In this document: piece after piece, positions 9,997-18,235 of the stretch | Layout of the letters: each line of letters starts with the position of its first letter | Position numbering within the stretch: position 1 is the first letter of the stretch | From: Oscillospiraceae bacterium | GTDB taxonomy: Bacteria > Bacillota > Clostridia > Oscillospirales > CAG-272 | Assembly: GCA_015063895.1 (NCBI GenBank) | Contig: SVTG01000011.1 | Location: 1-55,583 of the forward strand | DNA: 55,583 nt | Direction of reading: 5' to 3' | Made by a program: the position numbers and the translations under genes | The notes under the pieces: model-generated | The model's database searches: none | The model's input: only the letters and a program-made list of their open reading frames with translations | Told to the model about the DNA's origin: nothing

Positions 9997-10467
9997 CTAT
10001 TGATTTTGATTCGCAGCCTCATCTTCACTCGGCGGAAAGCTATCGGCAAATGCGGTAGCCAAACGGTCACAGCGCTCGTTATATGCGTGGCCCGCATGAC
10101 CGCGCACCCAGCAAAAGGTGACCTTGTGCTTTTTCAGCAATCCCAAAAGCTGCTCCCACAGATCAACGTTCAGAGCAGGTGATTTATCTGCCTTTTTCCA
10201 GCCGCGTGCACGCCAGCCCTCGGCCCAGCCGTTATTCACGGCCTCCACCACGTATCGGGAATCCGAGGTCAACGTGACCTCGCAGGGCTCACGCAATGCC
10301 GAAAGTGCGGCGATGACACCGCAAAGCTCCATACGGTTATTCGTCGTGTGAGGATCCCCACCCGACAATTCGCGCTCATGCTTACCGTACACCAAAACGG
10401 CGCCCCAGCCGCCGCGCCCGGGATTTCCTCTGCAGGCTCCATCGGTATAAATATCAACGTGCTTCAT
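9997..10467 (-). CDS. rnhA: Ribonuclease HI
   Basis: A 156-residue single-domain RNase H1 that cleaves the RNA strand of RNA-DNA hybrids. The four acidic catalytic residues are in place: D9 in YTDGACRGNPG, E47 in NRMELCG, D69 in TSDSRYV and D134 near NERCD, with the catalytic histidine H124 in RGHAG. The length matches the classical bacterial enzyme, and the basic-protrusion region (residues 80-100, WAEGWRARGWKKADK) is present. The C-terminal tail is acidic. The start overlaps the end of the upstream dtxR-like gene by 14 bases, so translation is probably coupled. It is the last gene of a four-gene operon led by two CNNM-like membrane proteins. The link between RNase H and metal transport may be only genomic convenience. 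Confidence 0.97.
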   Translation of the reverse strand: MKHVDIYTDGACRGNPGRGGWGAVLVYGKHERELSGGDPHTTNNRMELCGVIAALSALREPCEVTLTSDSRYVVEAVNNGWAEGWRARGWKKADKSPALNVDLWEQLLGLLKKHKVTFCWVRGHAGHAYNERCDRLATAFADSFPPSEDEAANQNQ

Positions 10468-10843
10468 TTTTCTTGTCCTTAAATGCCAAGAGATGCGTCT
10501 TCAAGCAAGCAATGGTCTCCTCACTGAGGTCATGCTCTATTTTACATGCGTCCTCCAGCGCCACCTCTCGTGAAACGCCGAGCGCCATCAGGACCTCCGC
10601 CAGCAAGCAATGACGCTCATACATGCGCTCAGCCACAGCCCTACCCTTTTCGGTCAAGGCAAGACCACCGCCTACAGCATCCGTAACAAAGCCGTTTTCA
10701 CGCAGCTCACGCAGCATAACGCTGACGGTGGGACGGGAAAATCCCAGCGCTGCGCAGATATCCACAGCTCTCACCTTTTCCTTCGTAGCGGAAAGAATCA
10801 AGATCTGCTCAAGATAATTCTCTCCCGATTCGTGAATAGCCAA
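10454..10843 (-). CDS. DtxR/MntR-family metal-dependent transcriptional regulator
   Basis: A 129-residue protein with an N-terminal winged helix (residues 5-70, HTH around AVDICAALGFSRPTVSVML) and the metal-binding dimerisation domain. It ends there and lacks the SH3-like third domain, as MntR does. The visible ligand set is H78, E83, C100, E103 and H104 (EDACKIEHDLS). The cysteine at position 100 is the DtxR/IdeR-type (iron) ligand, where MntR has glutamate. It sits directly after two CNNM/CorC-like genes in the same orientation, 22 bases from the nearest, and overlaps rnhA. It therefore probably senses Fe(II) or Mn(II) and may control its own operon. No clear operator palindrome was recognised at the operon promoter. 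Confidence 0.93.
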   Translation of the reverse strand: MAIHESGENYLEQILILSATKEKVRAVDICAALGFSRPTVSVMLRELRENGFVTDAVGGGLALTEKGRAVAERMYERHCLLAEVLMALGVSREVALEDACKIEHDLSEETIACLKTHLLAFKDKKNEAR

Positions 10844-10865
10844 AATTTTCCCTCCCTTCCTTCTT

Positions 10866-12179
10866 TTACAGCTTCTCCTCGTCCTCAGCCTCGGGTAAGG
10901 GCTTCACGAAAAGCGTAAGCTTGGTCACGCGTTCCTCTTCCATGCCCGACACGATCACGAAAAGATTTTCATATTCAAAGCTATCGCCCACGTGGGGATT
11001 GGCCTCCAGCATCTCAATAGCCCAACCGCCCATGGTGGTATATTCACAGGAAAAGTCCTCAGGACAGCGGAACGAGACCTCGTCAAAGCAGTCCTCGATA
11101 TTCATATCACCCGACACCTCATAGGTGTTTTCACCCGTCGGGAAGCACTCGGTAACGATCACGTCGGTATCGTCCCAGATATCACCGACAAGCTCCTCTA
11201 AGATATCCTCCATGCTCACCACACCCAATGTGCCGCCAAACTCGTCAATGACGATGGCAAGGTGCATCTTCTGCTCACGCAAGCGCGCCAGTGCAGCAGG
11301 CAGCTTCATGGTCTTATGTAGCTTACAAGGCTTTAACAAAAGCTCGCGGATATCGGGCTCGGCCGTGTCCATGGCGGCCTTATAATAGCGGTTCAGCGAC
11401 AAAATACCGATCACGTTATCCACGCTCCCCTCATACACGGGGATACGTGAATACTGTGCCGTATCGGCAAGCACGGCGCGCATCGTCTCCATGTCATCAA
11501 TGTCAACAGCAGTCACGTTGATGCGCGGCGTCATGATCTTCTCAACGGTGATATCATGGAACTCGAGCGCAGATTGCAGCAGCTCACCCTGCTCCTCGTC
11601 GATCACGCCCTCCTCTTCGATCGTTTCAATAATGGAAGAAAGCTCCTCCTCTGTCACGGTCGGGTCGCTGTCGCTGCGGTCCTTGCCCCAAAGCTTACGC
11701 AGCGCAAACAGCAGTGCCATAACGATGAGAACGATAGGGCTGACAAGCACGGTCAGCACACGCGTGGGAATTGCTACGATGCGCGCAACGGCATCGGCAT
11801 GCTGCTTTGCCAGCACCTTGGGCACGATCTCACCGAAGATCAGGATCACGACAGTTACAACGATCGTAGCGATAAACGAAGCCATGCCCGCCATGTCGGG
11901 GGCAAACAAATTCATCACGATCAGCGTCGTGCAAGTAGAAACGGCAATGTTAGCCAGATTGTTGCCAACCAGAATAGTCGACAGGGACATCGTGAAGTTC
12001 TCCGCGATCTTATACGCAGTTCTTGCCGTGCGAGAGCCCTCGTCGGCGGCGCGGCGCAAGCGCATCTTATTGGCGCTGTTAAAGGCAATTTCAGAAGCGG
12101 AAAAATATGCGGAAAAGCAGATCATGACAAAAATCACGACGTATGCCCACCACATTTTTACAAAATGCTCAGCCATCAT
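10866..12179 (-). CDS. CNNM/CorC (HlyC-like) membrane protein with CBS domains
   Basis: 437 residues in the order of the bacterial CNNM family: a DUF21 transmembrane domain (residues 10-190, with SASEIAFNSANK and NLANIAVST), a CBS pair (about 205-340, including MTPRINVTAVDIDD and VIDEFGGTLGVVSMEDILEELVGDIWDD) and a C-terminal CorC_HlyC domain (350-430). Family members move or regulate Mg2+ or other divalent cations across the cytoplasmic membrane. The old name hemolysin is not supported by function. It overlaps the upstream paralogue by four bases (ATGA) and precedes the dtxR-like gene, which fits a divalent-metal role. The two paralogues may work as a hetero-oligomer, which is inference. Confidence 0.93.
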   Translation of the reverse strand: MMAEHFVKMWWAYVVIFVMICFSAYFSASEIAFNSANKMRLRRAADEGSRTARTAYKIAENFTMSLSTILVGNNLANIAVSTCTTLIVMNLFAPDMAGMASFIATIVVTVVILIFGEIVPKVLAKQHADAVARIVAIPTRVLTVLVSPIVLIVMALLFALRKLWGKDRSDSDPTVTEEELSSIIETIEEEGVIDEEQGELLQSALEFHDITVEKIMTPRINVTAVDIDDMETMRAVLADTAQYSRIPVYEGSVDNVIGILSLNRYYKAAMDTAEPDIRELLLKPCKLHKTMKLPAALARLREQKMHLAIVIDEFGGTLGVVSMEDILEELVGDIWDDTDVIVTECFPTGENTYEVSGDMNIEDCFDEVSFRCPEDFSCEYTTMGGWAIEMLEANPHVGDSFEYENLFVIVSGMEEERVTKLTLFVKPLPEAEDEEKL

Positions 12180-13501
12180 GCCTGCACCTCCTCTTCCGTG
12201 GACTTGGCGGCAAGGGCAGCAAGGTCCTCCTCGTCAAGTACGTGCACAAAGGCGCGCACGGGGCGCTGATTTTCAACGGTCTCAACGGTAAACTCCAGGT
12301 CATCAATGAGGAAGCTCTCCTCCACCTCGGGCAAGCGCCCAAGCGTCTCAAGCATCAAAGAAAGCAACGGCTTGGCACAAAGATGCTTCGGTGCATCGGA
12401 TAAGCCGATACGGGCATAGAGATCGCCCATCAGCATATGCGTGTTGACAAGATAACGGTTGCCGCCAAGGGCCTGGAAATCCTTATCGACCACGTCCTCC
12501 TCGTCAAAGATCTCGCCTACCAGCTCCTCGAGAATATCCTCGATGGTGGCAAGACCGACTATTTTCTTGTTTTTATCACGGACTAACACAATATGGTGCT
12601 TGTGCTGACGCATATCGGTCAGGATCTCGCCGATCTTAGTGTCCTCACTGACAAAATGAGGCTGCGAAAGCAGTCCGCGCACCTTCACCTTTGGATTGCG
12701 ACGGTACTCGGTCAGAAACGTACGGATACGCAACGTACCGATAATACGGTTGATATCACCTGCATACACGGGGATACGCGAATGATTGGCGGCACGGATA
12801 ACGTCCAGCACCTCTTCCGTGCTGGCAGAAACGTTGAGCGCTTCAATATCACGCGTCATCGTCATAATATCGCCTACCACCGTATCGCCGAATTCAAGCG
12901 CGGACTTCAGCATATCGCTTTGCTCCTCATCCACAACGCCCTCCTCCTCGACGGTATCAATGATCTCGATCAACTCGTCCTCCGTAATAGAGGGCTCTGC
13001 CTCACCCTTTGAAAAGGCCTTGGAGGCAGCCGTAGAGATCAAGCCGAAGAAGCCTGCTATGGGAGAAAGCACGCGCATCAGAAAGCGCAACGACCCTTGG
13101 AAGAACAGCGACACGCTCTCACTGCGGTCGTTGGCAAAGCTTTTCGGGATCATTTCGCTGAACAGAAAGACAACCGCCGTGCTCGCGGCACTGCACATGA
13201 TCGAAAAGGCAAACGAATTGATAAAATTCTCGCCCTTGTGCGCAAACATCTGCGTAGCGATCAGTGTAGCAACCGAGGCGGCCGCAATTTTGGTAACGTT
13301 GTTGCCAACGAGCAGGGTCGTTAACGCTTTATCAAAGCGATTGACCACCCAAAGCACGCCACGCGCACGCTTGTTACCGTCATCGGCCAGGGTTTTGATC
13401 TTAATTTTGTTAACTGCCGAAAAAGAGCTTTCGGTAGCGGCAAAATAAGCGCCACCCACAATGCAAATCACAAACACAATCCATAAGGGTATACTGTCCA
13501 T
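12176..13501 (-). CDS. CNNM/CorC (HlyC-like) membrane protein, first gene of the operon
   Basis: 441 residues, paralogous to the next gene. DUF21 starts right after the N-terminus (MDSIPLWIVFVICIVGGAYFAATESSF), followed by a CBS pair with MTMTRDIEALNVSAS and VLVRDKNKKIVGLATIEDILEELVGEIFDEED, then the CorC_HlyC domain. The frame stays open upstream to 13612. The ATG at 13501 is chosen because GGAG lies 11 bases before it, the product then begins with the normal first helix, and the upstream part overlaps the promoter. Like its neighbour it should be a divalent-cation transporter or regulator in the cytoplasmic membrane. It heads the operon, with a consensus promoter 50 bases upstream. Confidence 0.92.
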   Translation of the reverse strand: MDSIPLWIVFVICIVGGAYFAATESSFSAVNKIKIKTLADDGNKRARGVLWVVNRFDKALTTLLVGNNVTKIAAASVATLIATQMFAHKGENFINSFAFSIMCSAASTAVVFLFSEMIPKSFANDRSESVSLFFQGSLRFLMRVLSPIAGFFGLISTAASKAFSKGEAEPSITEDELIEIIDTVEEEGVVDEEQSDMLKSALEFGDTVVGDIMTMTRDIEALNVSASTEEVLDVIRAANHSRIPVYAGDINRIIGTLRIRTFLTEYRRNPKVKVRGLLSQPHFVSEDTKIGEILTDMRQHKHHIVLVRDKNKKIVGLATIEDILEELVGEIFDEEDVVDKDFQALGGNRYLVNTHMLMGDLYARIGLSDAPKHLCAKPLLSLMLETLGRLPEVEESFLIDDLEFTVETVENQRPVRAFVHVLDEEDLAALAAKSTEEEVQA

Positions 13502-13550
13502 GAAAAAAACCAACTCCTTTATATTTGAAATTTGAATGTGTTTAACTGTT

Positions 13551-13579
13551 AATATAACATATTTATGTTCTTTTGTCAA
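13551..13579 (-). promoter_or_regulatory. Promoter of the CNNM-dtxR-rnhA operon
   Basis: TTGACA (13574-13579), a 17-base spacer and TATATT (13551-13556) on the minus strand. This is the only strong promoter found ahead of the four genes. Confidence 0.85.
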
Positions 13580-13599
13580 GAGAGGGCACAAAAAATAGG

Positions 13600-13634
13600 C
13601 CAAGGGCCTCACCGCGACGCGGTGAGACCCTTGG
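13600..13634 (-). terminator. Terminator of the DUF5685-DnaJ-membrane protein operon
   Basis: A 16-pair stem with a single internal mismatch (CCAAGGG and CTCACCGCG arms) just after the stop codon at 13640, followed on the minus strand by CCTATTTTTT. Confidence 0.85.
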
Positions 13635-13639
13635 AAATA

Positions 13640-14179
13640 TCAGTCATCATGCAAAAAACGAAAGCGCTGATGCAAACGGTATAAATAGGCCGTGATCAGA
13701 CGCGTCAATGCCACGTCATACAGCAAAAAAACAACGCCTCCCAAGGGAAATATAGCAAGATGCCACGGTTGCCATACGACCTCAATGAGTAAAAACAGCT
13801 TGACGCAAACAAGCAGGATCAGGCCAAGCGCCGCCTCAAAGGTCAAAATCTTAAGAACCCACGACACGGGACGCGAAAAACGGCTTTCCAATAACCGTTT
13901 CACAATAGGATAATACCCTGCAAACAGGGCAAAAAGTAACGCGGGAGTCTTGACCGGCAGCAGCAACACCGACAGCAAGGAAATGCCGAAATAAACCATA
14001 TACGGATATTTTCCCTTCAGCTCGATCGCCGCAAACACCACACAAAGCGAAGCGATGGCTGCCATGGAAAGATCAAGTACCTCTACCAAGGCGCCAAGTG
14101 CCAGTAAAATCACACCAAGTGCCACTAAGATCGCAGCGGCCGTCATTTGACGCGTGGATTTTTTTCTGCGTGTACTCAT
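13640..14179 (-). CDS. Small multi-spanning membrane protein of unknown function
   Basis: 179 residues with a basic N-terminus (STRRKKSTR) and about five hydrophobic segments (roughly residues 12-33, 36-52, 60-75, 78-92 and 110-160). No catalytic motif was recognised. The distribution of charged loops resembles the small DUF2232 or ECF-like membrane proteins, but the similarity is too weak to assign. It starts one base after the stop of the DnaJ-domain gene (TGA-T-ATG), so the two are translationally coupled and the three genes from 15753 form one transcription unit ended by the hairpin at 13600. Its function may relate to the DnaJ protein, but nothing in the sequence proves this. Confidence 0.75.
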   Translation of the reverse strand: MSTRRKKSTRQMTAAAILVALGVILLALGALVEVLDLSMAAIASLCVVFAAIELKGKYPYMVYFGISLLSVLLLPVKTPALLFALFAGYYPIVKRLLESRFSRPVSWVLKILTFEAALGLILLVCVKLFLLIEVVWQPWHLAIFPLGGVVFLLYDVALTRLITAYLYRLHQRFRFLHDD

Positions 14180-14180
14180 A

Positions 14181-14882
14181 TCAGCAGCAAGGAATCAGAT
14201 CGCCGCCCATGCATTCGCAGCAGCAATCGGCACAGATCAGCGACGTGCACCAATCGCAACCGCCGCCGTTCGAGGTCTGATACCCGCCGCCGAAGCCGTT
14301 GGCCTTTTGGTGCATTTTCTCCTTGAACTGCCAGTATTCATTATTTGTGGGCTCCATACGGTAAGCAGTCTCAAACGAGCGCTGTGCATCTACGTAATAT
14401 CCCTTGTGCAGTTGGATACAGCCCAGCAAAAAGACCCATTCGGCACCGCGATCGGCACCGTCGACCTCATCAAGCAAGCGCTCGGCCTCGGTAACGTTGC
14501 CCTGGTTGATGCAATTACGGATCAAGGTAAACTTACTTTTTGCCTCGGCCGAATAATTTTGTGAATGATAGTTGGTTCCACCACCCATATCGGTGCGGTG
14601 GGTTTCCTGCTTTGTGCCACGTGCTTGCCCGTTATCGGACGTGCGAGAAGCGTCGGCGCCGTAAGTGCCGCCTCCGTAAGCAGTACCACCCTCTCGCAGG
14701 CGCAGGATCTCCTCGTACGCGGCATTGATCTCCTTCATTTTCTCCCCTGCAAGGTCGGCAAGGTCAGAGTCACTGTAATGGTCGGGGTGATATTTACGTG
14801 CCAACTCACGGTATGCTTTTTTGATCTCTTCGTCATCAGCCTCGGGCGAAACGCCGAGGATCTTATAAGGATTATTGCTCAC
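14181..14882 (-). CDS. J-domain protein with TPR-like middle and cysteine-rich tail
   Basis: 233 residues. The N-terminal 70 form a J domain ([20 protein letters not shown] and the HPD motif in [10 protein letters not shown]), which stimulates Hsp70/DnaK ATPase. A glycine-rich linker follows, then a helical segment (about residues 120-195) that looks like a pair of TPR helices. The tail is unusual, with nine cysteines within about 28 residues ([15 protein letters not shown]). It could bind metal, be lipid-modified or form disulfides. The GTG at 14882 is chosen over an in-frame ATG at 14909 because a perfect AAGGAGG lies six bases upstream of it. It overlaps the end of the DUF5685 gene by 11 bases. 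It has no CXXCXGXG zinc domain, so it is not DnaJ itself. Confidence 0.88.
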   Translation of the reverse strand: MSNNPYKILGVSPEADDEEIKKAYRELARKYHPDHYSDSDLADLAGEKMKEINAAYEEILRLREGGTAYGGGTYGADASRTSDNGQARGTKQETHRTDMGGGTNYHSQNYSAEAKSKFTLIRNCINQGNVTEAERLLDEVDGADRGAEWVFLLGCIQLHKGYYVDAQRSFETAYRMEPTNNEYWQFKEKMHQKANGFGGGYQTSNGGGCDWCTSLICADCCCECMGGDLIPCC

Positions 14883-15753
14883 TTGTGTCCTCCTTGCAAC
14901 CTGCTTCACCGTAGATCACGGCCTTTGCCACGGCAGGCATGCCTAAATACAATATGTTTTCCAACACCGCGCGACGGGGCGATGACTTTGGCTCGTCGAT
15001 CAGATCAAGTGCCGCGGCCGCATCGTCAAGACAAACGACCAGGGCATCGTAAAGCATCTGCTGCTCCTGTGCCTCGGGGCGCTTGCCGTAAAGCAAAAGC
15101 ACGGGGTTATAATTTTTGCTCTTTTCATCGCGCGCCATATCGTCGATCGCATCGACAATATAAATAAACCTGCCGATCTTAGTGCCGATCACGCGTGCAA
15201 TACGCGCCGACTCCTCAGGCAGACCGTCAGCAAACAGTAAGGCCAGTATCTCACCAAAAACGGCGGCAGGCTCATCGACGCTGGCGCGCGCGCCGCGCTC
15301 TATTTGTGAAAGCTTGATCAGCAGCGCACGCAGAGCTGCTGCCAGCTCTTTGTGCCGTTTTTCGGCACGGCGGTAAGCGCCATGTAAAAACAGACACCGT
15401 AGCGACGCCCCTACACGCCCCCAAAAACGGGCATCTGCTCTATCGTCGCGACATTTCTCATACGCCAGCAAGGCGGAAACGTCTGCAGCATAAAGCAGCT
15501 CCGCGTTCGGCTCCATCATCATGCGCGCCCTGAACGGGTGTATCAGGCAGCGACGCTTTTTAAGCTGCGGCTCAACGCCGCAAAGCGCCATACGTACCTG
15601 AGACAAAAAGGAAACATCGTAGCTGAGTGTCAGACGTGAGCACTGTCCTGTGCATTTTCCCATACTGCGGCAAAGCCCACAGTAGGCCGCACGGTAATAC
15701 TCGTACTCGCGTACGCGCAATTCCCCTTTGTTGACTTTTACGTAACCGAACAT
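14872..15753 (-). CDS. DUF5685-family protein (function unknown)
   Basis: 293 residues, beginning [12 protein letters not shown] and carrying the family signature YCGLCR (C25, C28) followed by C34 and C38. The helical body holds two acidic motifs, D91...DD104 and D201xxDD205xxxD209 followed by NYNP. Their spacing recalls the two Asp-rich motifs of all-alpha isoprenoid synthases, so a hidden prenyl-transfer or metal-pyrophosphate activity is conceivable; that is inference. It is the first gene of a unit with the J-domain protein and the membrane protein, an arrangement I recall in other Clostridia. The ribosome site is weak (GGCGGT). Two overlapping promoter-like pairs occur in the 97 bases upstream, and neither is clearly better. 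Confidence 0.8.
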   Translation of the reverse strand: MFGYVKVNKGELRVREYEYYRAAYCGLCRSMGKCTGQCSRLTLSYDVSFLSQVRMALCGVEPQLKKRRCLIHPFRARMMMEPNAELLYAADVSALLAYEKCRDDRADARFWGRVGASLRCLFLHGAYRRAEKRHKELAAALRALLIKLSQIERGARASVDEPAAVFGEILALLFADGLPEESARIARVIGTKIGRFIYIVDAIDDMARDEKSKNYNPVLLLYGKRPEAQEQQMLYDALVVCLDDAAAALDLIDEPKSSPRRAVLENILYLGMPAVAKAVIYGEAGCKEDTSEQ

Positions 15754-15850
15754 ATTTTTACCGCCAATTTAAGATATTAAAGCATCTATGATACATATTA
15801 CCAAATTTTGCCGACAAATACAAGTCTTATTTCAAAAAATCAGCGCACCG

Positions 15851-16735
15851 TCACAAAAACTTTTTACGCCATTCAAGCGGTGACGTGCCCATATAACGCC
15901 GAAAGATTTCCGCATAATAGCTGGCACCCGAGAAGCCGACGCTGAGTGCCACCTCCAGCACGGGACACCGCGGCTCGCGCAAAAGCACCAGAGAGCGCAA
16001 TACGCGCTGATGCTGTAAGTAATCAAAGGCGGTGCGCCCCGTATAGCGCCGAAAGGTGCGGCAAAATTCGCTACGTGACAGATGCGCTTCACGCGCCAGA
16101 TCGTCAAGAGAAAGCTTTTCAGCGTAGTGCGTTTCCATAAAAGAGATGGCGCGCTTGACAGCCTCGGCACCGATCGGGCGCTCCTCGGCATCTGCGGGGC
16201 GACGCAGATAAAAATAATACCACAAGCGGCAAAGTGCCGCTTTTAAAAGCAACTCCCACCCGTCGGGGTGCACACGCGCAAGAGCGCAGACCTCATTCAC
16301 CACCTCAAGCAACGGCGCATCCTCAGGACAATCGGCGCGCATCACTACGCTGGGCAGTGCCTCCCCCAAAAGCGGCGCTACGTATTTGCGGTCAATGCGG
16401 CTGTCCTCGTGCCCTGACAAAAATAAAGGCCAGAAATTAATGGGATGATACACACACGAAGCGCCGTCGCAGCTACGCCCTGCGTGCATCACGTTTGCGT
16501 TGACAAATACTGCATCTCCCTCACACAAAAGATATTCCATGTCGTTGGCACGGTAGTACATTTTCCCGGAGGCGATCAACGTCAACTCCGCCTCGGGGTG
16601 AAAATGACAGGCGAACTGCTCTCCCTCATATTGCATGATCTCAACACCGTGTTGCACTGCCAAAACAGGAAAATCAAAGTTGCCACGCGTGCCGCGCTCA
16701 AGACCGGTTTTGTCAATATTTAAAGTGTGCTTCAT
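15851..16735 (-). CDS. AraC-family regulator with N-terminal cupin, probably controls the divergent GH4 gene
   Basis: 294 residues. The N-terminal half is a cupin-type sugar-binding domain (CHFHPEAELTLIASG near residue 43, then EGDAVFVNANVMHAG), and the C-terminal 100 residues form the double HTH (LSLDDLAREAHLSRSEFCRTF and LEVALSVGFSGASYYAEIF, ending GTSPLEWRK). The start at 16735 has GGAGG five bases upstream; an in-frame ATG 19 codons earlier overlaps the operator region and is less likely. It is divergent from a GH4 galactosidase with 130 bases between, which hold a perfect 18-bp palindrome. The natural reading is a local activator or repressor that responds to an alpha-galactoside; the ligand is inferred. 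A weak TTGTGC-19-TAAAAT promoter may serve it. Confidence 0.92.
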   Translation of the reverse strand: MKHTLNIDKTGLERGTRGNFDFPVLAVQHGVEIMQYEGEQFACHFHPEAELTLIASGKMYYRANDMEYLLCEGDAVFVNANVMHAGRSCDGASCVYHPINFWPLFLSGHEDSRIDRKYVAPLLGEALPSVVMRADCPEDAPLLEVVNEVCALARVHPDGWELLLKAALCRLWYYFYLRRPADAEERPIGAEAVKRAISFMETHYAEKLSLDDLAREAHLSRSEFCRTFRRYTGRTAFDYLQHQRVLRSLVLLREPRCPVLEVALSVGFSGASYYAEIFRRYMGTSPLEWRKKFL

Positions 16736-16762
16736 CACGACCTCCGCAATATTGTTATCAAA

Positions 16763-16780
16763 AAGCGCAATATTGCGCTT
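16763..16780. promoter_or_regulatory. Perfect 18-bp palindrome, candidate operator between araC-like and GH4 genes
   Basis: AAGCGCAATATTGCGCTT equals its own reverse complement. Its last two bases overlap the -35 hexamer of the GH4 promoter, and a second GCAATATTG half-site lies 20 bases to the left, inside the araC-like leader. The placement suits repression or regulated activation. Confidence 0.65.
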
Positions 16781-16808
16781 GACTTTCGCCATTTTAAGGC
16801 ACTATAAT
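16779..16808 (+). promoter_or_regulatory. Promoter of the GH4 gene
   Basis: TTGACT (16779-16784) and TATAAT (16803-16808) with an 18-base spacer. The -35 overlaps the palindromic operator. Confidence 0.8.
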
Positions 16809-16865
16809 GATAATAGCACAACGCGTGCCGAAAAGCAAGGCTTAAATGAAAGGACGGTAATTTTT

Positions 16866-18188
16866 ATGAGCAAAATTACGTTTATGGGTGCAGGCAGCAC
16901 CGTGTTTGCCAAAAACGTACTGGGCGACAGTATGATGACCGAGGCGTTGCGCGATTTTGAGATCGCGCTTTATGACATTGACGCACAGCGTCTGCAGGAA
17001 TCCTTTGATATGGTCACCCTTCTGAATGCCAATATCAACGAGGGGCGCGCAAAGGTGAGCAAATATCTTGGTGTGGAAAATCGCCGAGATGCGCTGCGCG
17101 GTGCCGATTTCGTGGTCAATGCCATTCAGGTCGGCGGCTACGACCCCTGCACGATCATTGATTTTGAGATCCCCAAAAAATACGGCCTGCGACAGACGAT
17201 CGCCGACACGCTCGGTATCGGCGGCATTTTCAGAACGCTGCGCACCATTCCCGTTTTGCAGGGCTTTGCCGAGGATATGCAGGCAGTCTGCCCCAACGCA
17301 TGGTTTTTAAACTACACCAATCCGATGGCAATGCTCACGGGCTATATGCAGCGCTATACCGACGTCAACACCGTCGGCCTTTGCCACAGCGTACAGGTCT
17401 GCACCTCGCATCTGCTGAAAGCACTTGCCATCACGACCGAGGGACCTGTGCGCGAAAAAATCGCCGGCATCAACCACATGGCGTGGCTGCTTGAAATTTA
17501 CGATGCGCAGGGCAATGACCTCTATCCGGAGATCAAGCGCCGCGCGATTGAAGTGCTCAACAACCCCGAAAACGATTCTCACGATCTGGTGCGCTATGAA
17601 TATATCCGCCGCTTTGGCTACTACTGCACCGAATCAAGTGAGCATAACGCCGAATACAACAATTTGTTTATCAAGGCCAACTATCCCGAGCTGATCGAGC
17701 GCTATAAAATTCCGCTTGACGAATATCCGCGTCGCTGCATCAATCAAATCCAAAAATGGTCGACCAACCGTGAAAAATACCTCACCGAGGGTATCACGCA
17801 CACGCGCTCACGCGAGTATGCTTCACACATTATGGAAGCGATCGTCACGGGCAATCCTTACGAGATCGGTGGCAACGTGCTGAACACCGGCTTGATCACC
17901 AACCTGCCGCAAAATGCCTGCGTGGAGGTTCCCTGCCTTGTCAACAAGCGCGGCGTGATCCCCACGGTGATCGGCGATCTGCCCGAGATCTGCGCCGCCA
18001 TGAACCGCACCAATATCAACCCCCAGCTTCTGACGATCGAGGCTGCCGTTACCCTGAGGAAGGAAGCGGTATATCAGGCCGCCATGCTGGATCCGCACAC
18101 CTCCTCCGAGCTATCGATCGACGACATCGTAGCCCTTTGCGACGACCTCTTTGAAGCACATCGCGACTGGCTCCCCACCTACCGTTAA
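16866..18188 (+). CDS. melA: Glycoside hydrolase family 4, alpha-galactosidase-like (MelA type)
   Basis: 440 residues of the NAD- and Mn-dependent GH4 family, which cleaves by transient oxidation at C3 rather than by acid-base hydrolysis. Visible features are the Rossmann GAGSTVFAKN at residue 8, ALYDIDAQRL (NAD ribose binding), NYTNPMAM (residues 149-156) and GLCHSVQ with the Mn ligands C173 and H174, then INHMAW and the SSEHNAEY region that is closer to alpha-galactosidases than to 6-phospho-glycosidases. The ATG at 16866 follows AAAGGACGG. The reading frame is open further upstream but without homology. It is divergent from the cupin-AraC regulator and closed by a strong terminator. A family-level call is certain; an alpha-glucuronidase or other GH4 specificity is the main alternative. 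Confidence 0.9.
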   Translation: MSKITFMGAGSTVFAKNVLGDSMMTEALRDFEIALYDIDAQRLQESFDMVTLLNANINEGRAKVSKYLGVENRRDALRGADFVVNAIQVGGYDPCTIIDFEIPKKYGLRQTIADTLGIGGIFRTLRTIPVLQGFAEDMQAVCPNAWFLNYTNPMAMLTGYMQRYTDVNTVGLCHSVQVCTSHLLKALAITTEGPVREKIAGINHMAWLLEIYDAQGNDLYPEIKRRAIEVLNNPENDSHDLVRYEYIRRFGYYCTESSEHNAEYNNLFIKANYPELIERYKIPLDEYPRRCINQIQKWSTNREKYLTEGITHTRSREYASHIMEAIVTGNPYEIGGNVLNTGLITNLPQNACVEVPCLVNKRGVIPTVIGDLPEICAAMNRTNINPQLLTIEAAVTLRKEAVYQAAMLDPHTSSELSIDDIVALCDDLFEAHRDWLPTYR

Positions 18189-18200
18189 GCTCAAAAAGCA

Positions 18201-18230
18201 AAAAGGCTTTCGCCGCGGCGAAAGCCTTTT
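18201..18230. terminator. Bidirectional terminator between GH4 and the repeat membrane protein
   Basis: Perfect 14-bp stem AAAAGGCTTTCGCC with a GC centre, with T-runs on both strands. It ends both convergent genes. Confidence 0.92.
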
Positions 18231-18235
18231 TTATC

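Noticed and set aside
11491-12291. Plus-strand ORFs of about 240-270 codons opposite the CNNM genes
   Set aside because: Shadows of well-conserved membrane proteins; no ribosome site and low-complexity composition.
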